Of a stretch of DNA of 64,000 bases, positions 43,111 through 50,727 are shown in pieces (the first letter of the stretch is position 1; each line of letters opens with the position of its first letter). The notes beneath the pieces were generated by a model, which was not told the origin of the DNA, made no database searches, and saw only the letters and a list, made by a program, of their open reading frames with translations. Where the stretch lies: the NCBI GenBank assembly GCA_963676725.1, contig OY781463.1, positions 3,968,001 to 4,032,000 on the forward strand, written 5' to 3'. The DNA is from G963662905 sp963676725. GTDB lineage: Bacteria; Bacteroidota; Bacteroidia; Bacteroidales; WRLA01. Made by a program: the position numbers and the translations under genes.

Positions 43111-44043
43111 TTAATATCTTTTGATGGTAAATTTGCTGAACGCAGTTTCGATATCGACGTAAATTTTCTGTGTACTTTCTTCAAAATCAGGGGTTATAAA
43201 TGTATCATCTTCCTGACGGATAAATCCTTTAATATTCCTACTCGATAACACATTGGATGTTTCCAGGTGACATCCCGCAGACTCGGGAATCCTGATAATG
43301 ATGGATGCCATACCTGCTTCAATATTGATACGGCTATTGATATCCTGTTCGCCCAGCCTGAGTTTAATTGAACTTGCACCGCCATCAATATCCAGCTTGC
43401 TGATTTTAAACGGCCTTAAATCCATATCCATCTTTGCAGCCCCAACATCAATATCCATATCCCAGATTGGTAATATGTTTAAGCGAAGGTTTGCATTGTT
43501 CTTATAGGGCCCTTTTATATGCACATTTTCCTCATGGCTAATGTTAATGTACCGGACGCTATCTTCATCGCGAGCTTCCATATAATAATTACCAATCGTT
43601 CCTCTCGAACTGAAGTCAAGCATCTCACTAGTTGTATCAGAAATATAAAAAGTGCCGGCAGCAGCCTCAAAATCAAGCACTACTTTTGCAACGGAGGCAT
43701 CATAAGACTCTGTAAAATGCTGATCCTTCCACTGATGGTCTTCCTCCACAAAATCTTCATCCTGATCTGAAGAATAAGAATGATCAAAAGCGTTAAATTC
43801 CCAATGATTATATTGCGTGTCTTGCACCACATAAATAACTGATCCTGCAATAATGAGAAAAGCCAAAACCACCTTAAACAAATCCTTTACAGGCAATATA
43901 CTAACACCCCAAAGGATAAGCAACATCGGCCAAAGCCCTAAAAAAGACCGCCAGCTAAAATCAATGATCTCAAAATTTCGCAATACAAACATCAAGCCTA
44001 TAGTAACCAATAAGACTCCCCAAAATAGATTTCTGAATTTCAT
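43111..44043 (-). CDS. LiaF-like membrane protein
   Basis: 310 residues. The N-terminal about 80 residues contain four short hydrophobic segments of the LiaI/LiaF-type membrane domain (NLFWGVLLVTIGLMFVLRNF, LWPMLLILWG). The remainder is a beta-rich domain with repeated DIDVGAAKMDMDLRPF and DIDGGASSIKLRLGE strands, as in LiaF/DUF4097 toastrack proteins. By family knowledge these regulate envelope-stress responses. The preceding gene in the same direction encodes a PspC-domain protein, which fits a common stress module. No two-component genes are adjacent. Confidence 0.78.
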   Translation of the reverse strand: MKFRNLFWGVLLVTIGLMFVLRNFEIIDFSWRSFLGLWPMLLILWGVSILPVKDLFKVVLAFLIIAGSVIYVVQDTQYNHWEFNAFDHSYSSDQDEDFVEEDHQWKDQHFTESYDASVAKVVLDFEAAAGTFYISDTTSEMLDFSSRGTIGNYYMEARDEDSVRYINISHEENVHIKGPYKNNANLRLNILPIWDMDIDVGAAKMDMDLRPFKISKLDIDGGASSIKLRLGEQDINSRINIEAGMASIIIRIPESAGCHLETSNVLSSRNIKGFIRQEDDTFITPDFEESTQKIYVDIETAFSKFTIKRY

Positions 44044-44208
44044 TTGATTATTTTTTAAATTCCTAAAAATAACTCCTGTGCACTATTTGTTTCTGACCAT
44101 AGATCACGATTCTGATTCAATATGTTCGGGCTATGTGCAATCAATAAATTCTATCGTACAAACCGAAGTATGAAAGCAGGCAAAACGACAGAACCAGTTT
44201 AAGAAAAA

Positions 44209-44697
44209 CTAAAAAGTGCTATCAGGATTTTGCCCCTCTTTATTCCGGCTTTGATAATTATTCCTCAATAATAATGCTCCGATAACTATAAGAATAATCG
44301 GCCATAAGTCGCTAAAATCAATGCGAGGAATATATTCACTGATTAAAAACAATATACCAACGGTAATTAAAATAATTCCACCGATAAAATTTGCATTATG
44401 CTTCTTCTTAATTTGATGTTTCTGATAATTCTTCATGAAATCATCTTGTTCTAAATTATCCATATTATCATGCATTTTATTAAATGTTTGTCCAAATTCA
44501 TAGTCTAAAGGCGCGATAGGCATAAAAATCCATAAAAGGATATACAGAAGCAAACCACTTCCCCAAAAAAGTGCAATAAGTACAAAAACGATACGTATTA
44601 CTGTAACATCGGTATTTATAAAGTCTGCTATCCCTGAACAAACCCCACCCAAGACTACATCTTTGCTTCCTCTGAATAGTTGTTTTGACTCTCTCAC
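44209..44697 (-). CDS. PspC-domain membrane protein
   Basis: 162 residues from a GTG start at 44697 (the only plausible start, 31 nt after a predicted transcription start). The PspC domain fills residues about 5-65 (SKDVVLGGVCSGIADFINTD, LLYILLWIFMPIAPL), followed by a charged linker and two more membrane segments. PspC proteins sit in the inner membrane and take part in phage-shock/envelope-stress signalling. It lies 165 nt upstream of the LiaF-like gene in the same orientation. Confidence 0.88.
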   Translation of the reverse strand: MRESKQLFRGSKDVVLGGVCSGIADFINTDVTVIRIVFVLIALFWGSGLLLYILLWIFMPIAPLDYEFGQTFNKMHDNMDNLEQDDFMKNYQKHQIKKKHNANFIGGIILITVGILFLISEYIPRIDFSDLWPIILIVIGALLLRNNYQSRNKEGQNPDSTF

Positions 44698-44731
44698 GGC
44701 ATATCAAGTTTTAGTTCGCCCTTTTGACGCA

Positions 44732-44739
44732 CAAATATA
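44732..44739 (-). promoter_or_regulatory. Candidate -7 box for the PspC-domain gene
   Basis: TATATTTG on the minus strand matches TAnnTTTG and gives a leader of about 31 nt to the GTG at 44697. Confidence 0.45.
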
Positions 44740-44941
44740 AAATGGGTTACACGAAAAAAATTTTTTTGAATTCGCAGAAGCTGCAAACAAAGAAGCTTCC
44801 TGATTGTTAATAGACTAAGGTTTTAAAATTAATGAATATAGATATTAACATATAACCGATATTTTTATTAAATTTACCACGTCATTTTCTCGATGTGAGA
44901 AAAAAAATAGATTCACTAATCAAACAAAAGCATTGCATAAC

Positions 44942-46171
44942 ATGAAGAAAATCAACGTTCAAAACCCTGTTGTTGAGCTAGATGGCGATGAAATGACCCG
45001 TATCATCTGGAAGCTTATTAAAGAGAAACTTATTTTACCATACATGGATCTTGATATTAAATATTATGATCTTGGCATGGAAAGCCGTGATGAAACAAAC
45101 GATCAAATTACCATTGATGCAGCAGAAGCCATAAAAAAATACAATGTTGGCATAAAATGCGCTACAATTACACCCGATGAAAATCGTGTAGAAGAATTTG
45201 GACTGAAATCAATGTACCGTTCACCCAATGGCACGATCAGAAATATTCTTGGCGGCACTGTTTTTCGTGAGCCCATTATGATTAGCAATATTCCAAGGCT
45301 AGTACCCGGATGGAAAAAATCCATTGTGATAGGACGTCATGCCTTTGGAGATCAATATCGTGCTACTGATGCAGTAATAAAAGGCCGCGGAAAACTCGAA
45401 CTCTCATTCACACCGGAGGATGGCAGTGAGCCCACAACCTGGGAAGTTTATAATTTTGAAGGGGAAGGCGGTGTAGCCTTAAGTATGTATAATACTGATG
45501 AATCAATTAGGGGTTTTGCCCATTCATGCTTTCAAATGGCTATTAAAAAGAAATGGCCTCTCTATCTTTCCACAAAAAACACCATCCTGAAAAAATACGA
45601 CGGACGTTTTAAAGATATTTTTGAGGAAGTTTATGAAGAATATAAAACAGAAATGAACGCCCTCAATATTACTTATGAGCACCGCCTGATTGATGATATG
45701 GTGGCAGCTGCATTAAAATGGGAAGGTGGATTTGTATGGGCTGCAAAAAATTATGACGGAGATGTGCAAAGTGACACTCTGGCTCAAGGCTTTGGTTCTC
45801 TTGGCCTTATGACATCTGTTCTTATTACTCCCGACGGAAAAACAATGGAAGCTGAAGCAGCACATGGAACCGTAACACGCCATTACAGGCAATATCAACA
45901 AGGAAAACCAACATCCACAAACCCTATAGCTTCCATCTTTGCATGGACTCGGGGACTAGCCCATCGCGGGCGATTAGACAACAATCAGGAATTGGTGGAT
46001 TTCACGCAAAAACTGGAAGATGTGTGTATCAAGACCGTAGAAAGCGGCAAAATGACAAAAGATCTTGCCTTGATTCTTCACGGCAAGAACTTACAAGCAG
46101 ATCATTACCTCAACACACTAGAATTTTTAGAAGCTATTGACGAAAATCTGCGTGAAGCTTTGGCACAATAA
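44942..46171 (+). CDS. icd: NADP-type isocitrate dehydrogenase (eukaryote-like class)
   Basis: 409 residues from the ATG at 44942 (MKKINVQNPVVELDGDEMTR). The sequence is of the homodimeric class shared with animal and plant IDH1/IDH2: DGDEMTRIIW, CATITPDENRVEEF, SPNGTIRNILGGTVFREPI and AAHGTVTRHYRQYQQG. It converts isocitrate and NADP to 2-oxoglutarate and NADPH in the cytoplasm. Citrate synthase follows 30 nt downstream, so the two TCA enzymes form an operon ending at the terminator at 47555-47594. No exact -7 box was found in the 244-bp gap upstream. Confidence 0.95.
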   Translation: MKKINVQNPVVELDGDEMTRIIWKLIKEKLILPYMDLDIKYYDLGMESRDETNDQITIDAAEAIKKYNVGIKCATITPDENRVEEFGLKSMYRSPNGTIRNILGGTVFREPIMISNIPRLVPGWKKSIVIGRHAFGDQYRATDAVIKGRGKLELSFTPEDGSEPTTWEVYNFEGEGGVALSMYNTDESIRGFAHSCFQMAIKKKWPLYLSTKNTILKKYDGRFKDIFEEVYEEYKTEMNALNITYEHRLIDDMVAAALKWEGGFVWAAKNYDGDVQSDTLAQGFGSLGLMTSVLITPDGKTMEAEAAHGTVTRHYRQYQQGKPTSTNPIASIFAWTRGLAHRGRLDNNQELVDFTQKLEDVCIKTVESGKMTKDLALILHGKNLQADHYLNTLEFLEAIDENLREALAQ

Positions 46172-46201
46172 ATTATTAATAAATTAAAAAAAACACAGCC
46201 C

Positions 46202-47515
46202 ATGTTAAAAGAAAAGCTCTATGAGAAAATTGAGTCCTGGCGCCCACGTATACAGGATCTGGTTCATCAGCACGGTGATGTTGTTGTTGATACTATTACC
46301 GTAAATCAAATAATTGGAGGAATGAGGGGAGTGAAAGGACTAATCACAGACATTTCCTATCTCGACCCCATGGAAGGCATCCGCTATCGCGGATATACTC
46401 TTCCTGAGGTTTTTACAAAGCTCCCCAAGCCCCCTAAAGCCGAAATGCCTTATGTTGAAGGACTTTTTTATCTCCTTCTTACAGGCGATATTCCTACAGA
46501 CAGTCAGGTAGCTGATTTAGCAGATGATTTTAATAAACGACGCATCCTTCCTCGTTATGTTTATGACGTTTTGGACGCATTCCCTTGTTGCAGCCACCCA
46601 ATGGCTATGTTTTCGGCAGCAATTATGACGATGCAGCGTGAATCATTTTTCGCTAAAAAATATCGTGCCGGGCTTAACAAAATGGATTATTGGGATCCCA
46701 CTTATGAGGATGCTTTAAACCTGATTGCCAAACTCCCGGAAATTGCAACCTATATCTATGCTAAGCTATACCGTGATGGAAAAAGGATACAATCAAATCC
46801 CAATTTAGATTTTGCAGGGAATTTTGCACATATGATGGGTATTGATTCTCCTTATGACGATGTAGCAAGGTTGCATTTTATTATCCATGCCGACCACGAA
46901 AGCGGAAACGTAAGTGCACATACAGGGCATCTGGTTGCCAGCTCATTAGCTGATATTTATTATTCAATATCATCGATGATCAACGGTTTGGCAGGGCCAC
47001 TTCATGGACTAGCAAACCAGGAAGTATTGCGCTGGCTGCAAGATCTGATGGACAAGATGGGTGGAGCAGAACCTACAGAAGACGAACTCCGCCAATTTGT
47101 TTGGGACACCCTGCATAATGGCCAGGTTATTCCGGGATACGGCCATGCTGTTTTACGTAAAACAGACCCCCGCTATTCAATGCAAAGAGATTTCTGCCTG
47201 AAACATATGCCCGGCGACCCCATCTTCAAATATGTGGATATGCTCTATAAAGTGGTTCCATCAATCCTGAAGGAACACGGAAAAGCTAAAAACCCATGGC
47301 CTAACTTAGACGCACAAACCGGTGTTATCCAATGGCATTATGGTGTTCGTGAATATGATTTTTATACCGTATTGTTTGGGATTGGCCGTTCGCTTGGAAT
47401 CGCTGCGAACCTAATTTGGGATCGTGCCTTGGGTTTCCCTCTGGAACGCCCCAAATCAATCACAACAAGCATGCTGGAAGAGATTGTCAAAAAAAGCACT
47501 TCCAAAGCAGAATAA
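46202..47515 (+). CDS. gltA: Citrate synthase (long, eukaryote-like type)
   Basis: 437 residues. Catalytic blocks are present: His in GPLHGLANQEVLRW, His in IPGYGHAVLRKTDPR and Asp in NPWPNLDAQTG; RALGFPLERPKS is near the C-terminus. The sequence pattern is that of mitochondrial-type (Si) citrate synthase rather than the about 430-residue hexameric Gram-negative enzyme. It condenses acetyl-CoA with oxaloacetate. Second gene of the icd-gltA operon, ending 40 nt before a strong terminator. Confidence 0.94.
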   Translation: MLKEKLYEKIESWRPRIQDLVHQHGDVVVDTITVNQIIGGMRGVKGLITDISYLDPMEGIRYRGYTLPEVFTKLPKPPKAEMPYVEGLFYLLLTGDIPTDSQVADLADDFNKRRILPRYVYDVLDAFPCCSHPMAMFSAAIMTMQRESFFAKKYRAGLNKMDYWDPTYEDALNLIAKLPEIATYIYAKLYRDGKRIQSNPNLDFAGNFAHMMGIDSPYDDVARLHFIIHADHESGNVSAHTGHLVASSLADIYYSISSMINGLAGPLHGLANQEVLRWLQDLMDKMGGAEPTEDELRQFVWDTLHNGQVIPGYGHAVLRKTDPRYSMQRDFCLKHMPGDPIFKYVDMLYKVVPSILKEHGKAKNPWPNLDAQTGVIQWHYGVREYDFYTVLFGIGRSLGIAANLIWDRALGFPLERPKSITTSMLEEIVKKSTSKAE

Positions 47516-47554
47516 ACACAGGAAGCTTAGCTTTTTAAAACAGTATATTGCCTT

Positions 47555-47594
47555 AGGGCGTATTTATGCAGATAAAACAGCATAAATACGCCCT
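47555..47594 (+). terminator. Terminator of the icd-gltA operon
   Basis: A perfect 15-bp stem (47555-47569 with 47580-47594) and 10-nt loop is followed by TTCTTTCTATTTTTG. The T-rich tail overlaps the -7 box of the next gene. Confidence 0.92.
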
Positions 47595-47601
47595 TTCTTT
47601 C

Positions 47602-47609
47602 TATTTTTG
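47602..47609 (+). promoter_or_regulatory. Candidate -7 box for the YjbQ-family gene
   Basis: TATTTTTG matches TAnnTTTG, 13 nt before the ATG at 47622 and inside the U-tract of the upstream terminator. The expected -33 position lies in the hairpin and has no TTTG. Confidence 0.45.
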
Positions 47610-47621
47610 AAAGAAAAAAGC

Positions 47622-48032
47622 ATGGTACAACATATCGAAATCCGACTTCCTTCTTTTAAAAGAGGATTTCACCTGATTACTCATCTTATCGAAAAATCGC
47701 TGGGAACCCTACCACAAAATGGTATTCTTCAATTGTTTATACGGCATAGTTCTGCGGGATTAACCATCAACGAAAACGCAGATCCTACAGTACGCGTAGA
47801 TTTCGAAACAGTGTTTAACACCCTCGTTCCTGAAGGGGATCGCAGATACAGGCATGTTTTTGAAGGCGCCGACGATCTTCCCGCACATATTAAGGCGAGT
47901 TTGTCCGGATCATCCATTAGTATTCCCATTAAAAACCACGCACTGCATATGGGAATTTGGCAGGGAATTTATCTCTGTGAATTTCGTGAGCACGGAGGAC
48001 ACAGGAATATTACCGCAAGTATTATCACTTAA
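47622..48032 (+). CDS. YjbQ-family protein (UPF0047)
   Basis: 136 residues from the ATG at 47622 (a TTG at 47607 lies within the -7 box and is rejected). Family blocks are FIRHSSAGLTINENADP, VRVDFETVFNTLVP and the C-terminal GIWQGIYLCEFREHGGHRN with the conserved histidine. YjbQ proteins are small cytoplasmic enzymes; secondary thiamine-phosphate synthase activity has been described, but the physiological role is unclear. It stands alone between a terminator and a convergent gene. Confidence 0.93.
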   Translation: MVQHIEIRLPSFKRGFHLITHLIEKSLGTLPQNGILQLFIRHSSAGLTINENADPTVRVDFETVFNTLVPEGDRRYRHVFEGADDLPAHIKASLSGSSISIPIKNHALHMGIWQGIYLCEFREHGGHRNITASIIT

Positions 48033-48074
48033 CCGTCCTCATTTCAAGTAGTCAAGGCAAGAATTTTCAAAGGT

Positions 48075-49691
48075 TTATTTAACCAATTCCCAATCGGCAT
48101 AATAATCAGGAACAACAAAGCTTTTGGGCTGTGAGGTATAGCGATCATTAAAATTATAATCCCATTCCATTGTTTCTGAACCGCCACCGCTTTGGGTTGT
48201 GATTACAAAAGAATTTGATAAATGCCCGAATGCCATTGCCTGATCGCGCGGACTTTGCTTATCTCCACGACTTGGATCAACAGGGATCCACCCAAAATTG
48301 GGCAGATAAATTTCTACCCACCTATGGAACACATCATCCATAGCAGCATCATCCCTACGATGTACAACAGAGCCAACATAACGTGCCGGAATGCCCGAAG
48401 CACGGCACATTGCGATATACACAAAAGTGTATTCACTGCAGGAACCATTTCCTCTTTCCAATACAGTAGGAGCCGTATTCCAGCCGCCCTGCATTTCATA
48501 ATACATATGATCGATCAAATAATCAAAAATGCGGCGCGCCTTCCAATAAAGGTTTTTTGTTTCTCCAACTGCCTCTTTTAATCCCTTTTGGATGATCGGG
48601 TTTGTAATGTCGTATTTCTCATTGTCTACAAGATATTTATCACTTATCTCGGAAGGAATATCACTTTCTGAACCTACCTGATCAGGAAAAACAAAATAAT
48701 CAACATTATAAAGCTCCGCCCGAACGTGCATCCACGCTTCCCGTTTTTTACCGGGCACCAAAACGCCCTTTTCGAAAACAGCTGTTTGCTGCCCCCATTG
48801 ATCTGTATGGATTTTATCCGGCTTTTCGCTATAGCTGACATCCATGATTTTCTGAGATGGCCGATCTACAGGAATAGCTAGAAAAGCCGTTGTTGACAAG
48901 GCGTCACCGGGTCCAAAATTGGTATATTCATGAATCAGCTTTACGGATGCTTGCCTAGGATTTGACACCCTGAACAATTCATCGTCTTTTATTTGAATCT
49001 TATAAATTTTATCTGACTGAGAATCAGCATTCCAAAGGCTTTCACCATCCCATGCAAGGCCTCTTGGATATTGATCAGGTGATTGAAAAACAATGATTAC
49101 CTTTCCATTTTTAGGCTCCACCATATAAATTTCATCTTTCAAACGATCGGAAATCCAGAGGTATGTACCATCAAATGTTAGACCGCGAGGATCTGACGCA
49201 GGAGATGGAAAAGACCGTATTGTCGTTCCATCATCCGGATCGAATTGCACCAGTTCGTGCCTCAGGTGATCGACGCACCAAAGATAATTCCCATCCCAAG
49301 TAAGCCCTGTTGGAGCGCTTACAGGCACATTTAATGCGTGTAAAATACTTCCATCTTTAGGATTTATCTTATAAACTTTCCCGAAATAATTCTCTGTAAG
49401 GGGCAAGCCCCCTTTCATATCTGCACACCAGAGATTCTCACCATCCCAAGCCAGACCCGTTGGCCAGTATGCAGGAGCAGGCAATTCGCGCTCCACTTTT
49501 CCGTTCTTAGGATTGATGCAATAAAGCATATCGGTTTTTCGGTCGGCAAGCCATAAATGAGTCCCATCAAAGGTCATTCCTGTAGACCATTCGGCAGGGG
49601 CATCAAACATCTGTTTGATTTGACCCGTATAGGCAAAAAGCCCAAATGAAATGAATAAAGCGAAAATTAAGGTGCTTAGTTTTTTCATCAT
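48075..49691 (-). CDS. Secreted beta-propeller protein fused to a transglutaminase-like domain
   Basis: 538 residues with a signal peptide (KKLSTLIFALFISFGLFAYT; start at 49691 or the next codon). Residues about 25-245 contain five to six repeats with the pattern PTGLAWDGENLWCAD, one propeller blade each. A beta-sandwich linker follows, then a transglutaminase-like domain (about 370-480) with the Cys-His-Asp triad in NGSCSEYTFVYIAMCRASG, FHRWVEIY and GWIPVDPSRGD. Transglutaminase-like domains of this type are usually peptidases or amide-forming enzymes in the envelope. The propeller could bind substrate. It has no T9SS domain, so a periplasmic location is likely. Its 3' neighbour is the convergent YjbQ gene. 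Confidence 0.85.
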   Translation of the reverse strand: MMKKLSTLIFALFISFGLFAYTGQIKQMFDAPAEWSTGMTFDGTHLWLADRKTDMLYCINPKNGKVERELPAPAYWPTGLAWDGENLWCADMKGGLPLTENYFGKVYKINPKDGSILHALNVPVSAPTGLTWDGNYLWCVDHLRHELVQFDPDDGTTIRSFPSPASDPRGLTFDGTYLWISDRLKDEIYMVEPKNGKVIIVFQSPDQYPRGLAWDGESLWNADSQSDKIYKIQIKDDELFRVSNPRQASVKLIHEYTNFGPGDALSTTAFLAIPVDRPSQKIMDVSYSEKPDKIHTDQWGQQTAVFEKGVLVPGKKREAWMHVRAELYNVDYFVFPDQVGSESDIPSEISDKYLVDNEKYDITNPIIQKGLKEAVGETKNLYWKARRIFDYLIDHMYYEMQGGWNTAPTVLERGNGSCSEYTFVYIAMCRASGIPARYVGSVVHRRDDAAMDDVFHRWVEIYLPNFGWIPVDPSRGDKQSPRDQAMAFGHLSNSFVITTQSGGGSETMEWDYNFNDRYTSQPKSFVVPDYYADWELVK

Positions 49692-49771
49692 GCTGTGTTT
49701 TAAAACAATTAAGATTCATCGATTGAGGCAAAAGCTGGGCTCTTTTAAAAAACCACTTCAGACAAAAGTAT

Positions 49772-49779
49772 TAAATTTG
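49772..49779 (+). promoter_or_regulatory. Candidate -7 box for the small membrane protein gene
   Basis: TAAATTTG matches TAnnTTTG, 20 nt before the ATG at 49799. Confidence 0.45.
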
Positions 49780-49785
49780 CCGAAA

Positions 49786-49791
49786 AAGGAG
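49786..49791 (+). promoter_or_regulatory. Ribosome binding site of the small membrane protein gene
   Basis: AAGGAG lies 7 nt before the ATG at 49799. Together with the -7 box it argues that this 68-codon reading frame is a real gene. Confidence 0.6.
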
Positions 49792-49798
49792 ACAGACC

Positions 49799-50005
49799 AT
49801 GATTCCAAAAACTTTTCTTATTGCCATTGTTCTCATAGGCTTTGTTGTTCTTGCACTTTCTATTGGCATCCTGTTTCAAAGAAAATTCCCCCGCCAACAG
49901 GTTGGAAACAACCCAACTTTAAAGAAAAAAGGAATTTACTGTGCAAAAACGCAGGACAAAATTGCTCGCAAAAACCTGCACAAAGCAACGAATAAAGAGC
50001 AATAA
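49799..50005 (+). CDS. Small single-pass membrane protein, function unknown
   Basis: 68 residues: an N-terminal membrane helix (about 5-25, TFLIAIVLIGFVVLALSIG) followed by a basic tail with one cysteine (GIYCAKTQDKIARKNL). The layout resembles a group of short Bacteroidota membrane proteins of unknown function. A -7 box and a ribosome binding site precede it. Its stop is 1 nt from the stop of the convergent AcpH-like gene. I do not recognise a named family. Confidence 0.65.
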   Translation: MIPKTFLIAIVLIGFVVLALSIGILFQRKFPRQQVGNNPTLKKKGIYCAKTQDKIARKNLHKATNKEQ

Positions 50006-50006
50006 A

Positions 50007-50600
50007 TTACTCCATATATTTTTTATAGATTTCCCTGCTTTCGACAAACTCCTTTAAATCAGGGAAAAATCGAAAATAGGCTTCTTCAATAATTTTATAA
50101 TCACGCTTTAAAACTTCAACAGAACGCTCCATTCCACTTGCAAAATTTGCCCTGCCCAACATCCCATTAAAAACATTTTCGAGCCCTTTAAAATTAGCAT
50201 AATTATACAACCAGTTTCCTGAGATAAGGTATGGAAGAATCCGTTTTGTTTTCGGTGGCAGGAGATCAAAGTTGGCTATACAAATTTCATAAATTTTCCT
50301 GGCATAATCGCGCAGGGGCACTTCATTCTGATTCCAATGCTGCGCAATAAAATGATCATAATAAATATCCAACACTACTCCCGAATACTTTCTAAAATCA
50401 GGGTTTAATAACTTCCTCATTTCACGATTTACAGGATGTTTATCGGTATACTCATCGATACTGTGATGCAATTTAATCCCATCAATCATGGCCTCCGGCA
50501 TGCTTGCCGAATATTTACCTTTCACTGCATCTGCCACAAAATTACCCAATTGCACCAATTCATTGGGAGGGGATAAGATAAGATGCGCTAAAAAATTCAT
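50007..50600 (-). CDS. Acyl carrier protein phosphodiesterase (AcpH-like)
   Basis: 197 residues, typical AcpH length. Family blocks are MNFLAHLILS, GNFVADAVKGK, GIKLHHSIDEYTDKHP and VVLDIYYDHFIAQHW, which hold the conserved His/Asp residues of this HD-related fold. AcpH removes the 4'-phosphopantetheine group from acyl carrier protein in the cytoplasm; whether this homolog does so is inferred. A TAGATTTG box lies 13-24 nt upstream, divergent from iorA. Confidence 0.88.
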   Translation of the reverse strand: MNFLAHLILSPPNELVQLGNFVADAVKGKYSASMPEAMIDGIKLHHSIDEYTDKHPVNREMRKLLNPDFRKYSGVVLDIYYDHFIAQHWNQNEVPLRDYARKIYEICIANFDLLPPKTKRILPYLISGNWLYNYANFKGLENVFNGMLGRANFASGMERSVEVLKRDYKIIEEAYFRFFPDLKEFVESREIYKKYME

Positions 50601-50616
50601 TAGGCTAATTTTGGGG

Positions 50617-50624
50617 CAAATCTA
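50617..50624 (-). promoter_or_regulatory. Candidate -7 box for the AcpH-like gene
   Basis: TAGATTTG on the minus strand matches TAnnTTTG, with a predicted leader of about 13 nt to the ATG at 50600. Confidence 0.45.
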
Positions 50625-50678
50625 CTTAAAACAATTATAAATAAGTGCGTTTTAAACCTGAGATCCGTAGAAATAGAT

Positions 50679-50686
50679 TAGTTTTG
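50679..50686 (+). promoter_or_regulatory. Candidate -7 box for iorAB
   Basis: TAGTTTTG matches TAnnTTTG and predicts a leader of about 38 nt to the ATG at 50728. It is divergent from the AcpH-like box 55 nt away. Confidence 0.5.
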
Positions 50687-50727
50687 TTGCATAGAAAACG
50701 TAAAAATAAATTTAAAATATTCCAGCA

